From Clitopilus passeckerianus (Eukaryota; Basidiomycota; Agaricomycetes; Agaricales; Entolomataceae): a stretch of DNA of 64,000 nt. A program made the position numbers and the translations under genes. The notes under the pieces were generated by a model, which did not search any database, was not told where the DNA came from, and was given only the letters and a program-made list of their open reading frames with translations. The stretch lies in contig CALYLX010000112.1 of NCBI GenBank assembly GCA_944990035.1, positions 1,922,001 through 1,986,000 of the forward strand, written 5' to 3'. This document shows, one piece after another, positions 50,681 to 61,579 of this stretch (its first letter is position 1; every line of letters starts with the position of its first letter).

Positions 50681-53001
50681 ATGGAACGCACAGAGACGGC
50701 AGCTGCAAACACTGAGAATGAGAAGGAGATTTGCCGACGGCATGGGCTCCCAAGCAGCGAAGAAGTCGGACCCACTCATGTTCGACAGGGGACACCGTCA
50801 GACTCGATGAGGGGATGGGGCAGGGTGCGCAATAATCCACTGGTACAGGTAAGTAATCGAAGAAATCCTGAACAAAGGCTTTATCTTCGTGGATTCATAC
50901 TTCCTAGCATTATCGCTAATCGCTGTTGTACATAGGTCACTCTGTTGGCGTTTGTCTGCTTCATGTGTCCAGGTTGGTAACTTTCCGCTCTGATTGAACC
51001 CTTGCTAGATGCGTTATTTTCTAGGTCTATTCAACGCTCTTAACGGCCTCGGTGCTGGAGGACAAGTGGATTCGACCACAAGCGCAAATGCGAACTCAGC
51101 ACTCTACGCAACATTTGCTGTTGGCGCTTTTTTCGCTGGGTAATTTACCCCTAATATTCATGCCTTGATGATGTCTAAAGTAAATTTCAGGTCGGTGACA
51201 AATAAAATCGGTGCGAAACGTGCGCTGCTACTGGGGAGCACCGGATATGCCTTGTACATCGGATCCTTCCTGTGAGTTTGTTTCCAACTTATTCGGATGG
51301 CTGGCTGACGGCCAAATTCACAGTGCGGTTAACATTCATCCGAATGCAGGTCCTTTTGTCATTGCGTCCGGTTGCATTCTTGGCATTTGTGCCTCGCTCC
51401 TGTGGACGGCCCAAGGATCGCTCATGATGGCGTACCCCACGGAAACCCAGAAAGGGAAGTACATTGGCGTGTTCTGGGCTATCTTCAATCTGGGTGCCGT
51501 TGTTGGTGCTGCTGTTTCTCTCGGACAGAACGTACACTCCAAGGTATGCTAACAGCTTGCTGTCATGACCGCGCCCTACTGAATAATAGACCCTTCGTAG
51601 ACAAACTCAGGTAAACCACGAGACCTCTCCAATACCAGCCAAATTACTCATATATTCGTGCCCTATAGTCAACAACGGGACATACGTAGGTCTTTGGTAC
51701 GGCTATTAAAAGGGCTGCTATTAATAACTTCGCTTTCTAGATCGTCTTCGTGGTCCTTACCCTAGTTGGGGTGCTTATTCCTCTACTCATGACGGATCCA
51801 AATAAGATGATCCGGACGGATGGTACAAAAGTGACCTCTCCGCGACATCCCTCGTGGAAAGTGGAGATCTACGGTCTCTACCTCACCTTGAGAACCGACC
51901 CGATGGTCGTTCTTCTATTCCCGATGTTCTTTACCTCCAATTGGTTTTATACGTGGCGTAAGTTGTCCCTCCTACAAACGCAATGCTAGATCCCTCTAAT
52001 ATTTACACACCATCAGAATTCAACGAATATAATAACGCCCTATTCAACATTCGTGCACGATCCTTGAATAACATTGTGTATTGGTTAGCTCAGATTGTCG
52101 GTTCAATATCCATTGGTTTCCTCCTCGATCAACCTTCCATCAAGCGCCGTACGCGAGCCTTTGTAGCATGGGGAATCTTGCTTATTATGGTCTTCATCGT
52201 CCACGTGTGGGCGTACTTCTACCAAAAGTATGCTTTCCATCGTTCAGCATGGACTTCGACACGCGAACTAACTATTTCTAGGGGTTACACACGAGAAAGT
52301 GTTCCTCCTGACTCAGACAAACTCGATATTTCCGGCCCTGGATACGTTGCGAAGATATGGCTGTATATTTTCTGCGGGCTCTTGGACGCAATGTGGCAAA
52401 CTACCGCATACTGGATAATGGGTTCAATGTCGAACGACCCAGCTAAGCTTGCTCACTTCGCTGGCTTTTGTACGTCCTTCTCATACTCTGAACACAACAC
52501 CAAGCTTACCTGTTCTCTCCTACAAACAGATAAATCTTTCCAATCCGCTGGCGGCGCAGGCGTATGGCGAGCAGACGCTGTCAAGATCCCGTAAGCGACT
52601 GGGGTTCTTTCACGAATGAATCTATGCTCAACGTTTGGCTTTTATTGCGCTCGCTAACAGGTTCATGAGCATCTTTATCTCAACATGGGTGTTGCTCGTG
52701 GCAGGACTCGTGTTCGCTCTTCCAATGATTTATCTCCGAGTGAAAGAACACACCGATTACTCTGATGAAGTTCTGTACGTCCACGTCACCTTAAGCGGTT
52801 GATCACTTGACTTCGTTACTCAATTGATTTGCTTCTAGAGCACGTATGGACGACGCTGGACACGTACATAGCGTGGACGCAAGTGGGGATGAGTACGTCC
52901 TAGAATCGGAACAGGCGCATGACAGGGACGGTGGTGTTGGTGATTACCGTGATGCAAAGTTTGAAATGAGGCGCTCCAGTAGAGGTAGCCACACTTCTTA
53001 A
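50681..53001 (+). CDS. UNC93-like (DUF895) membrane transporter, copy 1
   Basis: Many small exons with GT..AG introns of 45-90 bp. Recognisable order: cytosolic N-terminus, first helix VTLLAFVCFMCPGLFNALNG, GAGGQVDSTTSANANSALYA, NKIGAKRALLLGSTGYALYI, AVNIHPNAGPFVIASGCILG, LLWTAQGSLMMAYPTETQKG (the best family signature), KYIGVFWAIFNLGAVVGAAV, FPMFFTSNWFYTWRQFNEYN, FNIRARSLNNIVYWLAQIVG, LLDAMWQTTAYWIMGSMSND, and a last helix before YLRVKEHTDYS. About 11-12 membrane helices, MFS fold, typically in the plasma membrane; substrates are unknown. The start is ATG 50681. The 3' end is uncertain: the frame stops at 52999-53001, but splicing GTAGCC (52985) to CTGCAG (53041) would replace the last residues and extend to about 53120. 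It is a diverged tandem paralogue of 54336-56382. Confidence 0.85.
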
Positions 53002-54335
53002 TTTATACTAACCTTATGAGTGTATTTTTATTCTTCTGCAGTCTCAATACGATTTTGGGCCAAATATCTCATCACTTGTGCCACCAACCGTTCCCGCCGT
53101 CTATTGTCCTTCAGAATTTGAATATGAAACAAGTGTTACAGTCGGTACATCGGGTGCATATACAGAATCGTGCGCCTCTCAGGGGCTAATCATGAAGATT
53201 GGTATCGCCTAGTGCCACTGCCTGAGTTAGTCTCCGCGATGACATGTTGGACGATAATCCATATGTATCAGGGCAAGTTCATGAGGTCTACCTGCCAAAG
53301 ACCTGCGATATTTTGGCCTTACCCTTGTCGTGAGTGCGAGGGTTGCGTCCAAAATTGACCTGCCGTTATGCTCGCGACGTTCGGACGAGAAGATGTGCCT
53401 GGCTGGCGTTTCGGGCGAAGACGAGTGAATGCACATTGCAGATGGAGGTGAAGGTTATCTCGCATGCACCTGGCTCTTTCCGCCTCAATCTCGGGGGGAA
53501 TCAGCATGGCAGCTTGCAAAACCTTCAGATAGTTAGATAGTCACAGGCTGCCTTTTCTAGATGGAGCCCTTATCACATAGTATACAAATTTCTATGCGAA
53601 ATGTCATGGACACCATGTTGCTCCGTATCGCACACGGTACTCCTGTCCATCATATGTGAAGGTGCAGAGCAAATCAGGTCACAAGGCACCGACTTTCAAT
53701 TCTTCTCAGCCACCTCGAGAACCCAAATCGATCATTCCACATGTGGACTTTGATCCCATTCCTCCAGCAGATGGATCTGGGGGCTAAACGCAAAGTCCAG
53801 CGTGCGCAACGAGGACCACGATGTCGAACGCGTTGTTCACCATATTGTTCGGACTCGAGAGAGAAGGTACCGTTCTTGGCCTCATTCAAGCTAATCAACC
53901 TCAATCTCTGAAACTGAGACAGGAGTCAATGGTTACAAAAGGAGAGCAAGGGCCAAAAGAGCCGCCTATCGAGATATGATCGAGCCTCTTTTTATATGGG
54001 AGTTTTTTATTCTTTGCAAGGCGGATAGCAATTACCATACGGGTATTTGGACCGACATCCGCTCGTGCACGAGACGAGAACCATGTGTTACCGATCACCA
54101 CAAACCGCCGAAAGAATGGTACATATGTTCGGAAATACAGTCCCGCTTCCCATTTGCAACAGCGGCCTAACTCCATCTTAGCGCAACCCTCAGCTACCTG
54201 ACAATCTTGTGGATGTGTCTGCCTTGTCAGATGGTTCAGCCTCTCACCCGTGGGATTTGCATGGAGTCCAATTTCTCTTATATGCAGGCTGTCTGGGACT
54301 TTCTTCGATAACTATCCCCTAACACGCAGCCCAGC
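53002..54335 (+). other. Unresolved 1.3 kb between the UNC93-like genes; possible small gene or remnant
   Basis: Several coding-like blocks on the plus strand: PNISSLVPPTVPAVYCPSEF (about 53060-53120) after a good acceptor at 53041, DDMLDDNPYVSGQVHEVYLP (about 53240-53300), VKVISHAPGSFRLNLGGNQH (about 53450-53510) ending at a stop near 53541, and PTFNSSQPPREPKSIIPHVD to a stop near 53790. They cannot be joined into one frame with confidence. Whether this is a real multi-exon gene or an eroded one is open. The last about 350 bp before 54336 look like the promoter of the second transporter. Confidence 0.3.
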
Positions 54336-56382
54336 ATGAGCGACGTCACCGACAAGGAAAAGGGATCTGTTAGCAGCGCTGCCTCTCAGGTCTATGAGCG
54401 GCCTGCTGGCCTCAAAGGCCTCTACTACCATCCTATCTTCCAGGTATCTTCAGTGTTCACTTTTCTTGTTCGGCACGTATTCATTGTCATGTCTCATAGG
54501 TATGCATGGTTGGTTTCGTGTGCTTCATGTGTCCTGGTCAGTCCCGTTCCTGTTCTCGTTTGTGCTTCGGGCATCCCGTTAACGAGGTTGTTTCACAGGT
54601 CTGTTCAACTCCTTGAACGGATTGGGAGGTGGTGGTCAAGTCGATTCGAAGACGAGTGCAAACGCCAACGTCGCACTCTATTCGACCTTTGCTGCTACTG
54701 CTTTCTTCTCTGGGTGAGAGTTTACAAATAGGCTCTTCGAAGTGTTTGACTGAAGCTTACCATAGGTCTATCAACAACAAATTGGGTGCTCGTCTGACTC
54801 TCCTCCTCGGAACAACTGGTTATGCTCTCTACATCGGCTCTTACCTGTGAGTGGCTTCTTCTGTTCCCATCGGCTCTTGGCTCAAGGTTTTCGTTAGCGC
54901 GATCAACATCCACCCTGGTGCTGGAGCATTCGTCATTGCCGCTGGTGCAATCCTTGGGGTCTGTGCTGGCCTTCTGTGGACTGCTCAGGGCTCGCTCATG
55001 ATGGCCTATCCCACCGAGGGCCAGAAGGGTAAATTCATTGCCATCTTCTGGGGCATTTTCAACCTTGGAGGTGTTGTCGGAGCGGCCGTCGCTTTGGGAC
55101 AGAATATCAATTCCACGGTATGTTTCCACTCTCCTAGACCCAGGTGCCATTGACTTACTGTTTCTTATTAGGCCAATGCTGGTAAGGCTAGGGTTCTATG
55201 CAAAACAAGATAGGGACGCTGACTTGATCTCACTCATTTCAGTCGGTAATGGCACCTATGTTCGTCTTCAGCACCATTCGATACCTTCATGTAACTGACC
55301 TCACGCGCTATCAGATTGGTTTCCTCATCCTGACCTGCTTGGGAGTCCTCATTCCCCTGACCATGGCCGACCCTAACAAGATGCTTCGTACAGATGGCAC
55401 GAAGGTTACCACCGGTCGCCAGCCATCTTGGAAGACTGAACTCTACGGCCTATACGTCGCATTGAAGACTGACCCCATGATCGTTCTCCTCTTCCCCATG
55501 TTCTTCGCCTCCAACTGGTTTTACACCTGGCGTTAGTCTCACTTCTACCTGGAATTCGAACCTTTCACTGACTTTAAGCTTTAGAATTCAACGACTACAA
55601 CGGTGCCATCTTCAACATCCGTACCCGTGCACTCAACAACTTAGTTTACTGGCTTGCTCAAATTGTTGGTGCCTTGTTGACTGCTGCCCTCCTCGATCGC
55701 AAACAACTCAAACGGCGCACTCGTGCCTTCGCCGGATGGGGAATGCTTTTCGTTACTGTCTTCTTCGTTCACATCTGGGCCTACTTCTACCAAAAGTACG
55801 TCTCATCACTTCCAGCCATAACCTTGTGACTCATCGCCTTGTTGTAGGGAGTACACCCGCGAAAGTCTGGAAGCCAACGAGCACCGGATCGACTTCACCG
55901 ACTCAGAATATCCTGGCAAGATCTTCCTCTACCTTTTCTGTGGTATCTTGGATGCTATGTGGCAATCAACTGCTTACTGGCTCATGGGCGCTATGTCCAA
56001 TGACCCCGCCAAGCTTGCCCATTTCGCCGGATTCTACAAGTCCATCCAGTCTGCTGGTGCCGCTGGCGCATGGCGTGCTGATGCTGTCAAAACTCCGTGA
56101 GTCCACAGGATTTTTTATCTCACTGGTAGGGTACTCATGGTTGTTCCGTCATAGCTTCATGAACATCTTCATCTCCACCTGGGTGATCCTTGTTGCTGGC
56201 TTGGTCTTCGCCTTGCCCATGATCCATCTTCGTGTGCACGAGACCACCGATATCTCTGAGGAGGCTCTGTATGTTCCCCTTTCTTTGCTGCAAGGATTTA
56301 TACTGAATGCTGCTCCAGTGCCCGCATGGATAACGAAGGACATATTCTCCCTGCCGAAGAAGTCAAGAACGAAAAGCACTAA
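54336..56382 (+). CDS. UNC93-like (DUF895) membrane transporter, copy 2
   Basis: Same exon layout as copy 1. N-terminus MSDVTDKEKGSVSS, then GLFNSLNGLGGGGQVDSKTS, NNKLGARLTLLLGTTGYALY, AINIHPGAGAFVIAAGAILG, LLWTAQGSLMMAYPTEGQKG, KFIAIFWGIFNLGGVVGAAV, DPMIVLLFPMFFASNWFYTW, FNIRTRALNNLVYWLAQIVG, ILDAMWQSTAYWLMGAMSND and WVILVAGLVFALPMIHLRVH. It ends with a short acidic tail EGHILPAEEVKNEKH and stop. Intron positions match the paralogue where I can place them, which supports tandem duplication. Compared with copy 1 the codons are more C-rich at third positions, which suggests this is the more highly expressed copy (inference). Substrate unknown. Confidence 0.9.
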
Positions 56383-56733
56383 TGTATTTGGGATGATGGA
56401 ACGAAGCTCTTTACGATACTCTAGGGTACTTATGACTGCACCATCTTCTCTCCTCTATTATAATAATCTACACTCGGGACGAACTGGAATGACCATGGAT
56501 TGAGATACACCAATATTCGGCGTTGGACATACAGTCCTATAAGTTCCACAAAGGGTCCATATACCCCATACATCTAAGGTATTCAAAAGACTGGCTGATT
56601 TTTTGCTTGTGTGTGCTTTTGGGCTCGGAAGCTTGGCTCACGGCTCGTTCAACCAAGCGCTGAAGTGATTGTTGCTTGATTTGGATCAGCAACTCTTGAA
56701 ATTACAACTCAGCTTCACACCACCACCGCCAGC
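56383..56733. other. Intergenic region before the ArfGAP gene
   Basis: About 350 bp. 3' UTR of the transporter and promoter of the ArfGAP gene. No gene seen. Confidence 0.55.
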
Positions 56734-58114
56734 ATGTCTAGACAAGACAGAACCACCACAGAAAGAAACGCAAGAACGCTACGAGAGCTTGTGAAGAGGC
56801 CTGAGAACAAAGTCTGTGCAGACTGCAAGAAGAATGGTGCGTATCACTTATTTGACTCGGCCAAGCACCAAATCAACAACCTTTGAACAGACCCGCGATG
56901 GGCCTCTTGGAACCTGTGCGTAGCTTATTATCCTGGCCAGAGCAGAAGCTGACTTCTTATGTTCAGTGGCGTTTACCTCTGTATCCGATGTTCTGGCATA
57001 CATCGTGGCATGGGCACCCACATCAGCAAAGTCAAATCCATTGACCTCGATACCTGGACACCAGACCAAATGGATGTGAGTGGAAGCCTCAGTGATACAC
57101 GACCTTTCTCATCATAGATGCCTTTCCCAGTCCATCCAGAAGTGGGGAAACCACAGAGCCAACTTGTATTGGGAAGCACACCTAAAACCGGGTCACATTC
57201 CCCCCGATCAGTATGTTCCAGTCTTGATTAGCTGCTGATCAATCTGACAAAATCCCTGCAGTAAAATGGAATCCTTTATTCGCTCAAAATACGAGTCCAA
57301 AAGATGGGCCCGAGAAGGTCCTCCCCCTTCGGATCCCTCCATCCTTGAAGATGGCGTAGCGAGCCCTACAACACAGCAGCAGCAGCCGGCTCCAGCACCC
57401 GCTGCGTCTACTGCTAGAGCTGCTCCCCCACCCACGACTGCATCAGCCCGGGCAACCGTTACCCGCCAACCGCAAACACATCAGCTTCTCTCCAGCAACT
57501 TCAACAATGCTCCTCAGGCGTCTGCAGGTCGCGCGGCTGCGCCTCCTTCTCAGCCTGCCGCCGTCGCCGCGCAGCCTCAAGCCCCGGCGGCTCCCGTAAA
57601 CGATCTCTTCTCGCTAGACTTCCATGCCCCACCTCCCTCAAATCCCGCTAGCCCAGAGCCTCAAGCTGCCCCTAAGAAGGACGTGAAGCAAGATATCCTA
57701 TCGCTCTTTTCGACACCTCAACCAGCCCAGGCAGCTGCAGCACCTTTCGGACAGTTTTCAGGAACTGCGCAGATGGGTGTAGCCAATGCATGGGCAGCAC
57801 CACCCCAGGCTCAGCCAGCTCCGACCAGTATGATTGGCAATAACGGCGTCGGAGCATGGGGCGCAAGCTCTGGTTGGAATGCAGCGCCCGCCAACATGAC
57901 TGCACAGCCAAATCTATGGGCCAACCCGACCTCACAACCTGCCGCGCCTGCTGCTACTAACCTCTTCAACACATCAGATGTTTGGGGTTCATCTGGTGCC
58001 ACTGGTTCTACTCAGCAACAAAATGACCCTTTCGGTGCCTTTGGTTCTGCAGCTCCAGCCACAACCCAAAAGAAGGATGACGTGTTTGGAGACTTATGGG
58101 GAGGATTCAAGTAA
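56734..58114 (+). CDS. Arf GTPase-activating protein, Age2/SMAP type
   Basis: Five exons: 56734-56836, 56891-56915, 56967-57075, 57131-57210, 57262-58114; 1170 nt, 389 aa. The N-terminal ArfGAP domain (about residues 12-125) has the zinc finger [24 protein letters not shown] and the arginine finger in [17 protein letters not shown], followed by [20 protein letters not shown] and [12 protein letters not shown]. The C-terminal two thirds are low complexity, rich in Ala, Pro and Gln, with clathrin/adaptor-type motifs (DLFSLDF; DPFGAFG; VWGSSG) and the end [11 protein letters not shown]. Such proteins switch off Arf1 at the trans-Golgi and endosomes. Confidence 0.92.
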
Positions 58115-58214
58115 TCAACAACGATGACTTTCTTGACATCCTTGGTTATTTCGTGGCAGTAGTTGACTTAGATTTGTCCCAGGATAAATACATTTGGTCC
58201 CACATTCAATATCT

Positions 58215-60911
58215 TTATACCAAACCAAGATCCTGTTCATGCACCAATAAGCCAAGTTGCAAAGTGCCAGATTGATTGATCTCACTCACCTTCTCAATCA
58301 GTTTACGGGCAATAGGGTGGAACTCTGTCTTCTTTCTCTCAAACACCTTCGCAGCCATCTCCTTGTCCGCCTTGTTGGCTTCCCTGAAGATCGGGCGACA
58401 GAACTTCATCCTTCCCTTGATGATTCCAGTGCCATCCTCTCCAACGACCCATTCAACGGCTTTGGGTGCGTATGCCCTGGCGGCCTCAGAGCCGTGGTTT
58501 GCGAGGGCAATCTCGTAGAAACGCAAGCGGATCTCTGCATTGGGGGTCGACGACAGACCATACAGCTCACCAAGATGGTTGATGTGGGACAGCGGGAGCG
58601 GGGTTTGAGAGTGCAGGCGTTCCAGGAAGACAACTAGTTCAAGCAGCAGTTTCAGTCATTTGGTTCATGGCTTCTTGGTCGAACAACATACTTATCTGGT
58701 TCCCGTCGAAACCTTCCAAATCGGAGGCGGAAAACCCGAATTTCGAAGGATCTTCGGTAGAGCGAGCTTTATCCCACCTATCCGCGAGTGCGTATGCTTG
58801 TTTGGCCAGAGTTGTATCATATTCCATCTTGACAGGGAGTTCGGTGCCCTCTCCATGTAGCCATGCCTAAACCAAGAGGTCAGCGCCAGGCTTTTGGTAG
58901 CAATACAGAGAGGGTAATCGCACGTCCCAGTCGACTGAGTCGAGAGCCTTGATCTTTTCGGGGCCACCATGCTTGGTCCAGTGCGCGTAGAGATGATCCT
59001 TCCATTGGTCTGTGGTGATGCTCTTGCCCATGAAGGTATTGACGTAATCCTTCACATAGGGGAGGAAGGTATAGAGGCCGCCGATCTTGCGTTCTACCAA
59101 TCGATAAGCCCATCATTCGTGCCCCCAGGTATTCCAAGCATTACTTACCTAGATGAAGGATAAAATTGGCGCCCTTCTCGTAAGGAATACTGCTGTAAGC
59201 TTCATCTGGATCTTCTCCCTTTTCAAACTCAATAACCAGCCTCTGATATTTGGGCTTGCTTTCGTATCGTTTGAGTTCATCTTCAAGCGCTTTTGCACCA
59301 ATAACAAAAGAGAAGCCTCGGTGTGCAGGCGTGTGCAGGATCTCCTGGAGCACACGCTCGATGTACGTGGTCCATCCCTCGTTCAGCCAGAAGTGGGAAG
59401 CGTTTGCATGCCTATCCATCCAGTCAGAGATCGATCCAATGGAAAAGCAACTGAACATACGTTACACCATTGCCGAACCAAGAGTGAGTGAGTTCATGAA
59501 CGACCACATCGACCAGAGTACGATCGCCAGTCAAAAGAGCTAGAGGGGATATTAGCAAACATTTGCTCATTGAAGGGTTGGGGACGTACTGGGAGTCAGG
59601 AATGAGATGCAAGCATTTTCCTGGTATAATGGTGAGTAAATCCTGTCTTTTGAAGGTAATATATGTATTTACTCACCATCCCTCCGTAGGGGAACGACGG
59701 CGGAAGGATAAGAAGATCGTATACACCGAATCTATAGGGCGTAACAATCTTCTCCTCAGCTGCCAAGAACCTGACGATAAGGTAAAAGTTTGGTTCAAAT
59801 GCTTCTGTAGGACATCACATTACCTGGCTGTATCGGCAGAGAATTCCCAGTATGACCTGTCCAAAAGCTCTGGCTCTGCCCAGATGCCAGACTTCCACTC
59901 CTTGTCCTCATGTCGGGGGAATGCGCGGTAATGTATGTTTCCAGACGCGATAGCAAGCAAATAGGATGGGATTGGTACAGGCTAATACACGAGGGGTTAA
60001 CAGGCCTTCTAACACGTAGAAGTACAACCTACCTGATCATAAACATATGTCACTTCATCCTTTCCGATCTCCTTACCTCCGTGAGGAGCATCATCGGATG
60101 GTGGAGATTGCCTGATAGCTGAGAGGAGGACCGGGAGGGTGGAAGTGACGTTGGCACTATATTTCTAGCGGAATAATCCTTAGATGAGGGTAAAAGATCT
60201 GAGATCACGAGAACATACAGTCTTTACCGACGGACTGTCTGGAATGATATCGAAAAATCAATGATCTGCCTTCGAGAAGAGGTTAAATCGGGCGTACCTT
60301 GAACGGGAACAATAGCACGAGCATAGATAGGCTGGCACTGGCTAAAAGATACGGGAACTGTTTTCCTGACGTTTGTCTGAAGCAGACATTAGTGGTAGGA
60401 TATCGAAGCTGTCGCCGGAAGCTGCAGTACGTACGCTTTGTCAAGCCACTGGAGAGCCGTGCAGCCTTCGGTGGTTTGATACACGATCTTGACATCGACA
60501 TAGTCTCCATTCTTCAGACCAGAGGGGAGGTCCACAACAAGGGCAGATCCCATAATTTCATGTTTCTCCCCAATAGTAAACTAAGATCGGAGATTCAGGT
60601 CAGCGATACCTATCAATAAGAGGGTCCCTTGAGTATTGGATATTGGTCGCTTACATTGACTGATTTGCCTTCATGGCTAACTTCAGAGATATCTAGAGCC
60701 CATGTATCGAAGCTAACATCAAATCAGCGGAATGGCTTGGCTTGAACTCCAGGAAATCTCACATAACATTCTTCGGATTATCCTCCTTCACAAGCAAGTG
60801 ATGCGTCGCAGAACCTGATATCTTCTGCGTATCAAAGTGAAGCTTCCAGTCAAGCTGGATATGTTCTGTAGCGACTTGCAAGTAATTCGATTGAGTCGTT
60901 GGGTCTGTCAT
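58215..60911 (-). CDS. Leukotriene A4 hydrolase-type aminopeptidase (M1 family)
   Basis: Many small exons on the minus strand; only some junctions were resolved. Start ATG at 60911: MTDPTTQSNYLQVATEHIQL, the beta-sandwich start. The substrate-binding motif is PPSFPYGGM|ENACISF, split by an intron at about 59679-59620. The zinc site is VVVHELTHSWFGNGV (about 59510-59466), with the third ligand in HFWLNEGWTTYIERV (about 59395-59350) after one intron. Downstream are YEKGANFILHLGK, TTDQWKDHLYAHWTKHG and the C-terminal helical domain (RFYEIALANHGSEAARAYA). The last exon, spliced at 58233-58289, gives EKDLGLV and stop, the usual family end. Zinc aminopeptidase, possibly with epoxide hydrolase activity, cytosolic. 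Confidence 0.92.
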
Positions 60912-61579
60912 GGCTGCAAGAGGCAAAAGCTCGTATCCTGAGCAACATATCAACCGCCGGATCTAATCTAATCACGCTTTTATAACGAGGGGTTGCTATG
61001 TACAACTCGACATTTCCCAGAACACATCCCTTTTACAAAAGAAACCAGACTTTAAATACTTTGAACAAATAATAGGACAAGCGTGATGGTTAGAGAAATA
61101 AACAGACATGAGTATGATGAACTACTGCGTGAGCATCATTTGATATAGGACACAATTGGGCTAGAGAACACATTGAATGGTGAAATAATATGTTTGACAG
61201 TTTGGGGAGAGGGGCGTTGTGCGTATGTGAATGTTCTTGACAGCATAATGGGAAAGTCCGTCCACAGGGATTGACAAAAATGGTTGGAAAACGAGAGAGA
61301 CGTGTGTGAAAGGAGCGCATACGACCGAAGCGTACGAGCGATCTTGTGAGACGCCGGCCAGGCCGTATTTGAAAAATTATTACACGAGTGTGTGGGGTAT
61401 AATAATTTGCTTGAATTGACAATGAAGATAGGGGACTTGAGTGTAATAGGGGTATCCACTCGCATCCTTAAGATTGCTGCAGGATCTTGAAGGAATAACT
61501 GGCATGATCATGATTAAATCACAAGCAAGCAGTCATGCCAGTCGGGGAATCCAAAAAGGAATATGAGTACGGTAAATAA
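60912..61579. other. Intergenic: LTA4H promoter and 3' flank of the Bni4-like gene
   Basis: 670 bp. The short minus-strand open frames here (61090-61465) lack family features and probably lie in the 3' UTR and promoter. Confidence 0.5.
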
